DNA of 14,799 nucleotides from Methanobacterium sp. (GCA_003164415.1 PLTK01000161.1:1-14799); one strand, 5' to 3'. Shown: positions 1 to 7,068, counted from the first letter of the stretch. Translations and numbers: made by a program. Notes: generated from the sequence alone by a model not told the origin.

Positions 1-376
1 TGTTCTCTATTTCCCAACTTGATTTCACTGATCTAGATATTTCTACTACGTCTGTTGTTTCAATATCAAAACCTTCGGATAATTTTTTATATGTTTCAAC
101 TGTCATAGACTTTTCAACACCAACTTTACCGGATAATAACTTTTTCACATCGTCAAATTCTTTGTATACTTCAAGATTTACCATAGAACTCCCTGATGCA
201 TCTTCTCGATCTATTTTTGATGCTAAAAGAATTGGATTATCTTTCAATATTAATATTGAAGAACTTGATGGTCTAAATCCGGTTAAATATCTTATATTTT
301 CGGGTTTTAAAACTACCATACAGTCTATTTTTTTGTTATGCAGCGATTCAATAACTTGTTTCAATTTGGTGTTCAT
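1..376 (-). CDS. M24 family (Xaa-Pro dipeptidase-like) protein, N-terminal part
   Basis: The first 125 codons of a minus-strand gene whose C-terminal part lies beyond position 1. It starts with ATG (376-374), preceded by AGGAG (386-382) at a good distance. The protein begins MNTKLKQVIESL, and 'CMVVLKPENIRYLTGF' followed by 'SSSSILIL' matches the N-terminal creatinase/prolidase domain that sits before the metal-binding pita-bread domain in M24 peptidases. The family usually cleaves Xaa-Pro dipeptides in the cytoplasm with two metal ions. The catalytic domain is not in the window, so activity cannot be judged. Methanogens also carry M24 members of uncertain substrate. The gene is downstream of the HIT gene on the same strand with an 86-nt gap, and a TATA-like element in that gap suggests its own promoter. 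Confidence 0.8.
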   Translation of the reverse strand, partial: MNTKLKQVIESLHNKKIDCMVVLKPENIRYLTGFRPSSSSILILKDNPILLASKIDREDASGSSMVNLEVYKEFDDVKKLLSGKVGVEKSMTVETYKKLSEGFDIETTDVVEISRSVKSSWEIEN

Positions 377-381
377 TTTAT

Positions 382-412
382 CTCCTATTTCCCCTCAAAC
401 TAATTTTTATAA
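382..412 (-). promoter_or_regulatory. Putative promoter and SD of the M24-type gene
   Basis: Read on the minus strand, CTTATAAAAATTAG lies about 25-30 nt upstream of the AGGAGA ribosome site and the ATG. The spacing fits an archaeal TATA box with a short leader. This is inferred from sequence only; the region is AT-rich, so chance matches are common. Confidence 0.35.
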
Positions 413-462
413 GAATTTTTATACAATTCACAAATTTTTTGGACAGCTAAATCATACAAAGG

Positions 463-906
463 TTATAAATTGGTTTTAAATTCATTTAACATGCCGTACA
501 TTACTTTCCTTGGAACTTCTCTCGTAATGGGTTGGGGTATATAACCAAAGTCAGGATCTTCAAATTTAATACCATTAAATTCTACTTCTGAATCATATCG
601 GGGAATCAGATGCCAATGAACTTTTGGATTTGGATTATCAAACCTGTATGCTGCATTTTTAAAACAACTCCAATTAAATAGTGTGGGGTTGTAAAGTTTT
701 TTGATAACAATCTCCATTTCACGAACTATTTCTGAAAATTCCATCCATTCAACATTTTCCAGTTCTGATAAATTACCACAGTGTCTTTTAATTACAATTA
801 CACATGTTCCTAGATACCTTTGACTAGGTGCTAAAAAAATATTCCAATATTCTCTTTCTGTTATGAGTTCACCATAACTTCCTTTTTTACAGTATTCGCA
901 TGGCAT
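463..906 (-). CDS. HIT-family nucleotide-binding protein (variant His triad)
   Basis: A complete 147-residue protein of the histidine triad superfamily, closest to COG0537-like HIT proteins that hydrolyse or transfer nucleotidyl groups (Ap4A hydrolase, Hint). The HIT loop at residues 95-103 reads KVHWHLIPR. Aligned to the usual H-x-H-x-H, the central (nucleophile-position) His is H97 and the last is H99, while the first position is Lys95. Cys3 and Cys6 near the N-terminus form a CxxC pair, as in many HIT proteins with a structural zinc site. The start is ATG at 906-904 with only a weak upstream GTGAT. It is transcribed divergently from the alcohol dehydrogenase gene and lies ahead of the M24-type gene. 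Its substrate is not predictable from sequence. Confidence 0.82.
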   Translation of the reverse strand: MPCEYCKKGSYGELITEREYWNIFLAPSQRYLGTCVIVIKRHCGNLSELENVEWMEFSEIVREMEIVIKKLYNPTLFNWSCFKNAAYRFDNPNPKVHWHLIPRYDSEVEFNGIKFEDPDFGYIPQPITREVPRKVMYGMLNEFKTNL

Positions 907-1112
907 TTATATCACAGATTAAATTCGTTAAATCCAACTGATCTTGTTTTTAATTTGTAGTAGATCATTGAAACATATTTATTATTATATAATCATGATC
1001 TTATGTAATTAATATCTAGATTATATTATTGTATAATAAAAGATTATGCTGTTAATTTAGTATTATAATTTCGATTTTTCAGTTTTTATATCAATCAAGG
1101 AGGTTGATGTGA
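907..1112. promoter_or_regulatory. Divergent AT-rich intergenic region (HIT gene / alcohol dehydrogenase)
   Basis: This 206-bp gap is the longest non-coding stretch in the window. It is very AT-rich and holds several TATA-like strings. TATTATAAT at 1061-1069 is well placed for the plus-strand dehydrogenase, predicting a start near 1090-1095 and a leader of about 20 nt. For the minus-strand HIT gene the TATA-like strings around 980-1000 would give a leader of roughly 60 nt. No small ORF with an SD and no RNA gene was recognised. Confidence 0.4.
1097..1104 (+). promoter_or_regulatory. Strong SD that sets the TTG start of the alcohol dehydrogenase
   Basis: AAGGAGGT lies 8 nt upstream of TTG at 1113-1115. 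The nearby ATG (1107) and GTG (1109) run into stop codons at once, and the ATG at 1117 is out of frame. The TTG is therefore the only start served by this site. Confidence 0.75.
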
Positions 1113-2258
1113 TTGGATGATGAATTTGAACTCAGAAAGTTTGTATCACCCGAATTTGTATTTGGTTCAGGGGCAAGAAATCTGTTGGGACGTTATCTAA
1201 AAAATTTTGCTGCAAAGAAGATATTTTTAGTCACAGATAGTGGTATAATTTCTTCAGGGTGGCTTTATGAAATAATTGAAATCTTGGAATCAGGTTTTTA
1301 TGAATATGAAATTTATTCGAATATAAAATCGAATCCACGGGTTGAAGAAGTTATGGAAGGAGCTCGAGTTTACAACGAAGAGGGCTGTGATGTGATAGTT
1401 GCAGTAGGTGGTGGCAGTCCAATGGATTGTGCAAAAGGCATCGGGATAGTAATTTCAAACAACAAAAACATAAAAGAGTTTGAAGGTGTTGATAAGGTTG
1501 TCATGCCTTCTCCACCTTTAATATGTATACCAACTACTGCTGGCAGTTCTGCAGATGTGTCTCAGTTTGCGATAATATCTGATAGGGAAAGAAGAATAAA
1601 AATGGCCATTATCAGTAAAAAATTGGTTCCTGATGTTGCATTAATAGATCCTGTATTAACAACTACTGTGAAGCCTAATATGACAGTTTACACTGGATTT
1701 GATATTTTAAGCCATTCAATAGAAGCTTATATATCAAATGCGAGTTCACCGATTACAGATGTACATTCCATCGAGGCAATTAAACTTTTCTCATCCAATA
1801 TATTAGAGTGTGTAAATGATCCAGAAAACCTTAAATTTAGGGGTAACCTTATGTTGGCAAGTCTACATGCTGGATTAGCATTCTCAAATGCTAGCCTGGG
1901 TTTAGTTCATGCAATGGCCCATAGTTTGGGCGGTCTTATGGATTTACCTCATGGTGAGTGTAATGCCTTGCTCTTGGAATATGTGGTCGATTACAACTTC
2001 TCATCGGATCCAGCAAGATATCTTAAAATAGCTAAAACCATGGGATTTGGAGACGTAAACGATAAATATGGTTTTATAAATGGTCTTTCTCAACTTAAAA
2101 TTAAAACGGGTGTTACTCAAACTTTAAAAGAAATCGGTGTTCGAGAAAAGGATATTCCTAAACTAGTACAAAGGACAATGAATGATCCATGTATTGTAAC
2201 TAATCCGGTGATACCGAAAATGAGTCATGTGGAGGAAATATTTAAAAATGCCTTCTAA
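1113..2258 (+). CDS. Iron-containing alcohol dehydrogenase (group III)
   Basis: A complete 381-residue cytoplasmic NAD(P)-dependent Fe-ADH that should interconvert an alcohol and an aldehyde or ketone. The dinucleotide-binding signature GGGSPMD is at residues 99-105. The four metal ligands are visible: D197 and H201 in FDILSH, H266 in GLVHAMAH and H280 in LPHGECN. H270, conserved in the family, is also present. Length is typical. The start is TTG with a near-perfect SD. The last 11 nt overlap the start of the histidine kinase gene, so the two are probably co-transcribed. The physiological substrate is unknown. Related enzymes include butanol, glycerol and lactaldehyde dehydrogenases, and the sequence does not choose among them. 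A role in alcohol use or aldehyde detoxification is inference. Confidence 0.9.
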   Translation: MDDEFELRKFVSPEFVFGSGARNLLGRYLKNFAAKKIFLVTDSGIISSGWLYEIIEILESGFYEYEIYSNIKSNPRVEEVMEGARVYNEEGCDVIVAVGGGSPMDCAKGIGIVISNNKNIKEFEGVDKVVMPSPPLICIPTTAGSSADVSQFAIISDRERRIKMAIISKKLVPDVALIDPVLTTTVKPNMTVYTGFDILSHSIEAYISNASSPITDVHSIEAIKLFSSNILECVNDPENLKFRGNLMLASLHAGLAFSNASLGLVHAMAHSLGGLMDLPHGECNALLLEYVVDYNFSSDPARYLKIAKTMGFGDVNDKYGFINGLSQLKIKTGVTQTLKEIGVREKDIPKLVQRTMNDPCIVTNPVIPKMSHVEEIFKNAF

Positions 2259-3378
2259 TCAATCAGATCTAAATGATTATAATAATTTACGTGACAAGAT
2301 CATAGGTCTTGGTGAATCATCCATTCAGAAGAGTTATTATCCCGAACTTCAGAAGAGGTTGGGCGAACTTGAGAGATTTAGGGCATTATTGGACCAGAGT
2401 AACGATCCAATTTTCTTGCTTAAAATTCCTTCTGGAATTTTTACAGACGTTAACAAATCAGCATCTGAGCTTTTTGGATATTCTAATTCAGAAATGCTTC
2501 AAATGTCAATAGAAAGACTTGTAAATGAAGATGAAATGGTTAAAATTCGAGAGATATTTGATATACTGATTGAAAACAAGGAATCAGAAGCTAAGAAAAC
2601 CTTTCCTTCTATTTTCAATACGTTTGATGGGCATAGAATCCCTGTTGAAATAGGTGTAAGCATTGTCAACTTCAGTAACGAACTCTATATTGTGATGGTT
2701 GTTAGGGATATTACAGAAAGAAAGCTGGCTGAAGATAATATAAAGTCGTCACTTGAAGAGAAAAATGTTCTCCTACGTGAAATACACCACAGGGTTAAGA
2801 ATAATATGCAGATCATTTCAAGCCTTTTAAATCTTCAAACAAGATATATAACCGATGAAAAGGTTGTTGATGTTTTAAAGGAAAGTCAAAATAGAGTTAA
2901 ATCAATGGCAATGATACATGAAACACTTTATCAGTCGGAGGGATTTGCGAAAATTGGATTTTCTGATTATGTCAACAATCTTGTGACATACCTTCTACAG
3001 TCATATGTAGATAGGGATCATGTAAAGATAATAACAGATGTTGATGTAGATATATTTTTAGATATAGATACTGCCATACCATGCGGCCTAATAATAAATG
3101 AGTTAATAACTAATTCATTAAAACATGCATTCCCCAATATAACCAACGGACAGATAAAAATCAAACTTATACGGAGTGATGATAGGTTTATTTTAAATGT
3201 AAAAGATAATGGGGTAGGCTTTCCCGAAATGCTTGACTTTAGAAATACTGACTCATTAGGATTACAATTAATTAATAGTCTTGTTATGCAGCTTGATGGT
3301 AGTATTGAACTGAAAAATGATGGTGGAACTGAGTTTATAATAGTTTTCCACGAGATGAATTATTCTAAAAGGATTTAA
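2248..3378 (+). CDS. Soluble PAS-domain sensor histidine kinase (HisKA_2 type)
   Basis: A complete 376-residue protein without membrane segments. A short, probably coiled-coil N-terminus (about 1-45) is followed by a PAS domain (about 46-160: 'DQSNDPIFLL', 'ELFGYS', ending 'VVRDITERK'). The HisKA_2 dimerisation/phosphoacceptor segment is at 177-200 (EIHHRVKNNMQ, probable phospho-His 181). The ATPase domain carries N-box NELITNSLKHAF (284-295) and G-box DNGVGF (320-325). It should autophosphorylate in response to a small-molecule or redox cue sensed by the PAS domain. ATG 2248 was chosen because GGAGG (2231-2235) lies 12 nt upstream; an in-frame ATG at 2227 would precede this SD and has none of its own. 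The gene overlaps the end of the dehydrogenase gene by 11 nt. No response regulator is in the window. Confidence 0.88.
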   Translation: MPSNQSDLNDYNNLRDKIIGLGESSIQKSYYPELQKRLGELERFRALLDQSNDPIFLLKIPSGIFTDVNKSASELFGYSNSEMLQMSIERLVNEDEMVKIREIFDILIENKESEAKKTFPSIFNTFDGHRIPVEIGVSIVNFSNELYIVMVVRDITERKLAEDNIKSSLEEKNVLLREIHHRVKNNMQIISSLLNLQTRYITDEKVVDVLKESQNRVKSMAMIHETLYQSEGFAKIGFSDYVNNLVTYLLQSYVDRDHVKIITDVDVDIFLDIDTAIPCGLIINELITNSLKHAFPNITNGQIKIKLIRSDDRFILNVKDNGVGFPEMLDFRNTDSLGLQLINSLVMQLDGSIELKNDGGTEFIIVFHEMNYSKRI

Positions 3379-3390
3379 CTCAATATGCAA

Positions 3391-3400
3391 TTTTTTTTTT
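3391..3400 (+). terminator. T-tract terminator after the histidine kinase
   Basis: An uninterrupted run of ten T residues begins 12 nt past the kinase stop codon, without an obvious GC stem. Archaeal RNA polymerase terminates at such T-runs, so this probably ends the dehydrogenase-kinase transcript. Confidence 0.6.
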
Positions 3401-3443
3401 GGATATGGAAATCATTATATGTGTAAAGCTAGGTCTATAAAAT

Positions 3444-4058
3444 ATGGTTAATTTCACAGCCCGAGAGGTCAGGGATATAATTATCTCGATGTTGTTTATA
3501 GCTGTTATATTTGCATATATATTCAGTCAAAGTAACATCAGCGCTTTCATACTATTAATACCAGCAACACTCATATCAGTAGGTTTAGGCTTTGTTTTAC
3601 ACGAACTTGCTCACAAGTTCGTGGCTGTTAGGTATGGATTCTATGCAGAATTTAGGGTATGGTTTCAAGGACTAATTTTTGGTGTAATCACGGCGATACT
3701 GATAAAATTAGCTTTCTTTGTTCCTGGAGCAGTTTATATACATGGAAATAATATTTCACGCGAAGAAAACGGGAAAATATCGATAGCAGGTCCATTGGTG
3801 AATATAGTTTTGGCTTTAATATTTTTGGGATTAGCACCCTACATAAATTATAATGCAAACGATGCTTCAGCATTTATAATAAGTAACATAATTTACTTCG
3901 GTTTCTTTATAAATAGTTATTTAGCAGCACTTAATCTGTTACCGATTAGTATACTAGACGGTGCTAAAGTATTTAGATGGAATCCATTAATATGGGGTAT
4001 AACGTTTGTATTTTCTGTTATTTTAGTATTAAAAGCTTTAAATATCATAAATTTTTAA
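3444..4058 (+). CDS. M50 site-2-protease-like membrane metalloprotease
   Basis: A complete 204-residue polytopic membrane protein. The zinc-binding HExxH motif is HELAH at residues 53-57, inside a hydrophobic segment. The second M50 signature, NLLPISILDG (164-173), supplies the third ligand Asp172. A conserved SIAGPLVN lies between them (113-120). Hydrophobic stretches at about 12-26, 33-55, 77-95, 116-130, 143-163 and 182-198 suggest about six membrane spans. There is no PDZ domain. The family cleaves transmembrane segments of substrate proteins, often anti-sigma or regulatory factors. The substrate here is unknown. The gene stands alone between a T-tract terminator and ycaO. A TATA-like string just upstream (3413-3420) would give a very short leader. 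Confidence 0.87.
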   Translation: MVNFTAREVRDIIISMLFIAVIFAYIFSQSNISAFILLIPATLISVGLGFVLHELAHKFVAVRYGFYAEFRVWFQGLIFGVITAILIKLAFFVPGAVYIHGNNISREENGKISIAGPLVNIVLALIFLGLAPYINYNANDASAFIISNIIYFGFFINSYLAALNLLPISILDGAKVFRWNPLIWGITFVFSVILVLKALNIINF

Positions 4059-4162
4059 TTTTGTGAGTTCCTATTGACAAAGGATTTAACATCTAAAATA
4101 TAACTATAAAACTAATATAACCAAAAAAAATAATTGTAATCTAATTTAATAACGCTTTAAAA

Positions 4163-4167
4163 GTGAT
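4163..4167 (+). promoter_or_regulatory. SD choosing ATG 4172 for ycaO
   Basis: GTGAT lies 4 nt before ATG 4172, the same arrangement as GGTGA before pth2. The GTG inside it could be read as a start three codons further upstream, but it more likely pairs with 16S rRNA. Confidence 0.6.
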
Positions 4168-4171
4168 TCAA

Positions 4172-5362
4172 ATGTTTAAAGAAGTACCCGTAAAATATTT
4201 TGGATGTACTCATAGAGCTATAGCTCCCGAGGATACTATAAAAAAAGTAGAATCGAAGCTTAGGACTGCGGGAGTTACTAGAGTTGCTGAAATAACCCAT
4301 CTTGATAGGATTGGAATTCCAGTTTACTCTGCTATAAGGCCATCAGCAGCAGAGGGTGCTGTGAGTATATATGCCGGTAAAGGTGCAACTAAACCACAAG
4401 CAAAGGCATCGGCAATGATGGAAGCCTTTGAAAGATACTCTGCAGAACTAAATGAGGAACATAGACAGAACTTTGTTTCTGGTGTTTTTGAGGGTTCAAA
4501 CGAGGAATATATAAATCCAAATTCTTTAATACTCCCTAATTTATTGTTCGATCCTGAAACTTCGAAGATGGAGTGGGTTAAATCAACAAACCTTAAAGAT
4601 GATAGTATTGTGTTAGTACCTGCTAATGCTATTTATCATCCCTACATCCCAGAAAATACTGTTAAAATCTTTCAATCCAATACTAACGGACTTGCATCTG
4701 GAAATAAAATTGAAGAGGCTGTTTTTCATGGAATGATGGAAGTTGTAGAGAGGGATGCTTGGAGTATTTTTGAGTCTAAACGTCAGCAAAAACCCGAGAT
4801 CAGCTGTGAAAATACAGATAATGAAATAATTATAAATATCCTGGCCATGTTTAAGGAAGCAGGAATTAATGTTAAACTAATTGATCTAACGGCAGATATT
4901 AAAATTACAACTGTTGCCGCAGTTTCAGATGACACCATTCTAAAAGACCCTGCATTATTGACTTTGGGAGTTGGAACACATTTAGATCCTGAAATTGCAG
5001 TCATTAGGGCACTTACAGAGGTTGCACAGAGTAGAGCAACCCAGATCCATGGTACTAGGGAGGATACTGTACGTGCAGTTTTCATGAGAAAAGCAGGATA
5101 TCAGAGAATGAAACGTATTAACCGCCATTGGTTTGGTGAATCTAAGATGTCAATTGAATTAGATGAATTTAAAAATGTTTCGGGCAGATCATTTAAAGAG
5201 GATATTGAAAATTCGAAAAAACTTATGGGTAAATGCGGATTTGAAGATATTTTATTTGTAGATCTCACAAGACCCGAGATTGACATTCCAGTTGTCAGGG
5301 TTTTAATTCCCGGAATGGAACTGTATTCGGTTGATGTAGACAGGGCCGGTAAAAGATTATAA
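4172..5362 (+). CDS. ycaO: YcaO protein, McrA-glycine thioamidation type (methanogenesis marker 1)
   Basis: A complete 396-residue YcaO-domain protein. In methanogens this subgroup is needed for the thioglycine in McrA, the catalytic subunit of methyl-coenzyme M reductase. It uses ATP to activate the backbone amide so that sulfide can replace the oxygen. ATP-binding YcaO motifs are visible: S80xxxE84xxxR88 in SAMMEAFER, SNTNGLASG (169-177), VVERDA (191-196) and TEVAQSRA (282-289, with E283, Q286 and R288). Length fits the family. The start at ATG 4172 is set by GTGAT. The partner TfuA, adjacent to ycaO in some methanogens, does not follow here; pth2 comes next after 99 nt. Assignment to McrA rather than a natural-product YcaO rests on overall resemblance and the methanogen context. 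Confidence 0.9.
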   Translation: MFKEVPVKYFGCTHRAIAPEDTIKKVESKLRTAGVTRVAEITHLDRIGIPVYSAIRPSAAEGAVSIYAGKGATKPQAKASAMMEAFERYSAELNEEHRQNFVSGVFEGSNEEYINPNSLILPNLLFDPETSKMEWVKSTNLKDDSIVLVPANAIYHPYIPENTVKIFQSNTNGLASGNKIEEAVFHGMMEVVERDAWSIFESKRQQKPEISCENTDNEIIINILAMFKEAGINVKLIDLTADIKITTVAAVSDDTILKDPALLTLGVGTHLDPEIAVIRALTEVAQSRATQIHGTREDTVRAVFMRKAGYQRMKRINRHWFGESKMSIELDEFKNVSGRSFKEDIENSKKLMGKCGFEDILFVDLTRPEIDIPVVRVLIPGMELYSVDVDRAGKRL

Positions 5363-5461
5363 TAATCAAAATAATTTTAATTTAACATAACATGGAATTT
5401 ATGGGATAAAATATTAGTTTAAACTATTTTTAGGATAATAATTATTTGAAATGGTGAAATA
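5363..5461 (+). promoter_or_regulatory. AT-rich gap with possible pth2 promoter
   Basis: A 99-bp AT-rich spacer. TAAAATATTA near 5406-5416 is TATA-like and lies 45-55 nt ahead of the pth2 ATG. GGTGA at 5453-5457, 4 nt before ATG 5462, is a clear ribosome site. No small gene was seen beyond a trivial five-codon ORF. Confidence 0.35.
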
Positions 5462-5803
5462 ATGAAACAAATCATAGTGATGAGGGCAGATCTTAAAATG
5501 AGCCGTGGGAAAATAGCTGCTCAGGCATGTCATGCATGTTTAGGTGCATATAAAAAAGCTGATGATCGAATACTAAAAAGATGGGAATCTGAAGGCGAAA
5601 AGAAGGTTGTTTTGAAGGCAAATGATCTTGAAGAACTTTTTGAAATTTACGAACTTTCAAAAGCAACAAACATGCCTATATATTTAGTTCATGATGCAGG
5701 GCATACTGAATTACCTAGGTCAACCATAACTTGTTTGGGCATTGGTCCTGATGAAGATGAGAAGATCGATAAGATTACACAGGATCTTAAACTTTTAAAA
5801 TAA
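5462..5803 (+). CDS. pth2: Peptidyl-tRNA hydrolase, archaeal type (Pth2)
   Basis: A complete 113-residue protein spanning the whole Pth2 fold, which is unrelated to bacterial Pth. It releases tRNA from peptidyl-tRNAs that drop off the ribosome. The family N-terminus KQIIVMRADLKMSRGKIAAQ is followed by CHACLGAY. Further signatures are KVVLKANDLEEL and the C-terminal part HDAGHTELPRSTITCLGIGP. Catalytic and binding candidates of the family are visible: the early Lys/Arg of MSRGKIAAQ, the Asp of VHDAG and the Thr of GHTEL. The start at ATG 5462 has GGTGA 4 nt upstream. It is followed after 30 nt by mfnE and is probably part of the same translation/cofactor gene group. Confidence 0.95.
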   Translation: MKQIIVMRADLKMSRGKIAAQACHACLGAYKKADDRILKRWESEGEKKVVLKANDLEELFEIYELSKATNMPIYLVHDAGHTELPRSTITCLGIGPDEDEKIDKITQDLKLLK

Positions 5804-5833
5804 TTTTTTAATATATTATTATGGATTGGTAGA

Positions 5834-6502
5834 ATGGATTGGCTTATAAAAATTGGTGGAAGTCTGTTTCCTGAAAATGCTATAAAACTATGCGAAGCAA
5901 TTATAGCTTTAAATGATTCATTAGAATCCCCAAAGAAAATAGTTTTTATTTGTGGTGGAGGTATGTTTGCAAATAAAATAAGGGATTATAACAGGGATCT
6001 ACATTTTTCTGATACAGCTAACCATAATTCTGCTATAATGTGTATGGATATAGTTGGTACTCTCCTTGCAGATAAAGTTGACGGACTTGAATCAGTCAAA
6101 TCTGTAGATATGATCGATTTAACAATAAAACAGGGTAAATTGCCGTTATTAAAGCCATCTACATTGCTTGAAAGTCATGATACACTTGAGCATAGCTGGA
6201 GGGTAACCTCTGATTCAATAGCTATGTACATAGCCGATCTCCTTAAGGCCAAACTATTAATAGCAACAGATGTAGATGGTATATATACGCATGATCCTTA
6301 CCAAGATGGTGCGAAACTTATAAAAATTATAAGTGCAAAAAAACTACTAAATTTTGGTGAAACATCGGTTGATGAATTTTTACCCGAGCTTTTACTCAGA
6401 TACAAATCTAATTGTTATGTTGTGAACGGCAAGTACCCTGAAAGGGTCATATCGATTATAGAAGGTAAAAGCTCTAAATATACACTCATTGGAGGAATTT
6501 AA
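5834..6502 (+). CDS. mfnE: [5-(aminomethyl)furan-3-yl]methyl phosphate kinase (MfnE)
   Basis: A complete 222-residue amino-acid-kinase-fold protein of the archaeal COG2054 type. MfnE phosphorylates the aminomethylfuran phosphate intermediate to its diphosphate during assembly of methanofuran, the first C1 carrier of CO2-reducing methanogenesis. Kinase-fold motifs are in order: IKIGGSL (5-11), CGGGMFAN (40-47), WRVTSDSIAMY (122-132) and ATDVDGIYTHDP (144-155), the nucleotide-binding region. Length fits. The start ATG 5834 has only a weak GGT-type ribosome site and is preceded by a tiny ORF that repeats its first codons. The stop TAA (6500-6502) abuts the ATG of the zinc-ribbon gene. Assignment rests on resemblance to COG2054 and on the methanogen context; a general aspartokinase-like role is the alternative. 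Confidence 0.85.
   Translation: MDWLIKIGGSLFPENAIKLCEAIIALNDSLESPKKIVFICGGGMFANKIRDYNRDLHFSDTANHNSAIMCMDIVGTLLADKVDGLESVKSVDMIDLTIKQGKLPLLKPSTLLESHDTLEHSWRVTSDSIAMYIADLLKAKLLIATDVDGIYTHDPYQDGAKLIKIISAKKLLNFGETSVDEFLPELLLRYKSNCYVVNGKYPERVISIIEGKSSKYTLIGGI
6491..6495 (+). promoter_or_regulatory. SD for the zinc-ribbon gene, inside the end of mfnE
   Basis: GGAGG encodes the two glycines just before the last residue of MfnE and lies 7 nt before ATG 6503. Translation of the zinc-ribbon gene is therefore likely coupled to mfnE. Confidence 0.65.
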
Positions 6503-6664
6503 ATGGAGAAAATAGAATGTACATCCTGTAAACAGGAAATATCACCAGTGGAAAACTATGTTAAGTTTCCATGCCCAGAATGCGAGAGAATACTCTACAG
6601 ATGCGAGAAATGTAGAACATTCGGACATTTATACAAATGTGAATGCGGCTTCAAAGGACCGTAA
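6503..6664 (+). CDS. Small zinc-ribbon protein (COG2888-like)
   Basis: A 53-residue protein, begun by the ATG that directly follows the mfnE stop and served by GGAGG 7 nt upstream. It has four Cys pairs: C6/C9 (CTSC), C24/C27 (CPEC), C34/C37 (CEKC) and C46/C48 (CEC), so it likely binds two zinc ions. Its ending 'CECGFKGP' and the order of pairs match the archaeal COG2888 family, described as predicted zinc-ribbon RNA-binding proteins linked to translation. It lies 111 nt upstream of aEF-1beta, which supports a translation link. The molecular function is not established. Its small size makes it easy to miss, but zero spacing, SD and motif together make it convincing. Confidence 0.88.
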   Translation: MEKIECTSCKQEISPVENYVKFPCPECERILYRCEKCRTFGHLYKCECGFKGP

Positions 6665-6710
6665 ATAATTTAAATCTTTTTAAATTATTTAAATTTACTA
6701 AATTTAAGAT

Positions 6711-6722
6711 TTATTTATATTA
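6711..6722 (+). promoter_or_regulatory. Putative TATA box of the aEF-1beta gene
   Basis: TTTATTTATATT lies about 55-65 nt ahead of ATG 6776 and would start transcription near 6740, leaving a leader of about 35 nt that contains AGGAGG (6763-6768). This suggests aEF-1beta has a promoter of its own besides any read-through from the zinc-ribbon gene. Confidence 0.4.
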
Positions 6723-6775
6723 TCAAACCATTTAATCAACTTTTTACAAGTTGAGGGTTTTTAGGAGGCAAAATA

Positions 6776-7045
6776 ATGGGAGAAGTAGTAGCTACAATAA
6801 AGTTAATGCCTGAAAGTCCTGAAATGGATGTGGCAAAAGTTAAAGAAGCAATTAAAAGTTCAATACCAGAAAACACTGAACTACACAGTATTGAAGAAGA
6901 TCCAATAGCATTTGGTCTTGTTGCACTCATTGTAATGGTAATAGTTGATGATGCTGAAGGTGGAACAGAACAGGTCGAAGAAAATCTATCTAAGATCGAA
7001 GATGTTGCAAGTATAGAAGTAGTCGATGTAAGAAGGTTAATGTAA
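6776..7045 (+). CDS. ef1b: Translation elongation factor 1-beta (aEF-1beta)
   Basis: A complete 89-residue archaeal EF-1B guanine nucleotide exchange domain, which recycles aEF-1alpha from its GDP to its GTP form. Hallmarks are the start GEVVATIKLMPESPEMD, the central EEDPIAFGLVALIVMVIVDD and the ending IEDVASIEVVDVRRLM. Length is typical of the archaeal protein, which lacks the extra domains of the eukaryotic factor. The start at ATG 6776 has a strong AGGAGG 7 nt upstream, fitting high expression. It follows the zinc-ribbon gene and ends at a hairpin and T8 tract, closing the ycaO-pth2-mfnE group. Confidence 0.95.
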   Translation: MGEVVATIKLMPESPEMDVAKVKEAIKSSIPENTELHSIEEDPIAFGLVALIVMVIVDDAEGGTEQVEENLSKIEDVASIEVVDVRRLM

Positions 7046-7068
7046 TAACCTTTAAAACCATTTTTTTT
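7033..7068 (+). terminator. Hairpin plus T8 terminator of aEF-1beta
   Basis: AAGGTTA (7033-7039) and TAACCTT (7046-7052) form a perfect 7-bp stem with a 6-nt loop that spans the stop codon. Eight T residues follow at 7061-7068. The T-run alone would suffice for archaeal termination; the stem may add efficiency or protect the 3' end. Confidence 0.55.

Noticed and set aside
162..479. A 105-codon plus-strand frame
   Set aside because: It overlaps the M24-type gene and the HIT gene stop on the opposite strand, has no SD and has no recognisable protein features.
907..1112. Possible small RNA or tRNA in the longest gap
   Set aside because: The region is very AT-rich with no stable stem-loop or tRNA-like elements that I could see.
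2227..2229. ATG 2227 as the start of the histidine kinase
   Set aside because: The only SD (GGAGG 2231-2235) lies downstream of it and serves ATG 2248.
4783..5085. A 100-codon minus-strand frame within ycaO
   Set aside because: It is antisense to strongly conserved YcaO coding sequence, with no ribosome site or domain.
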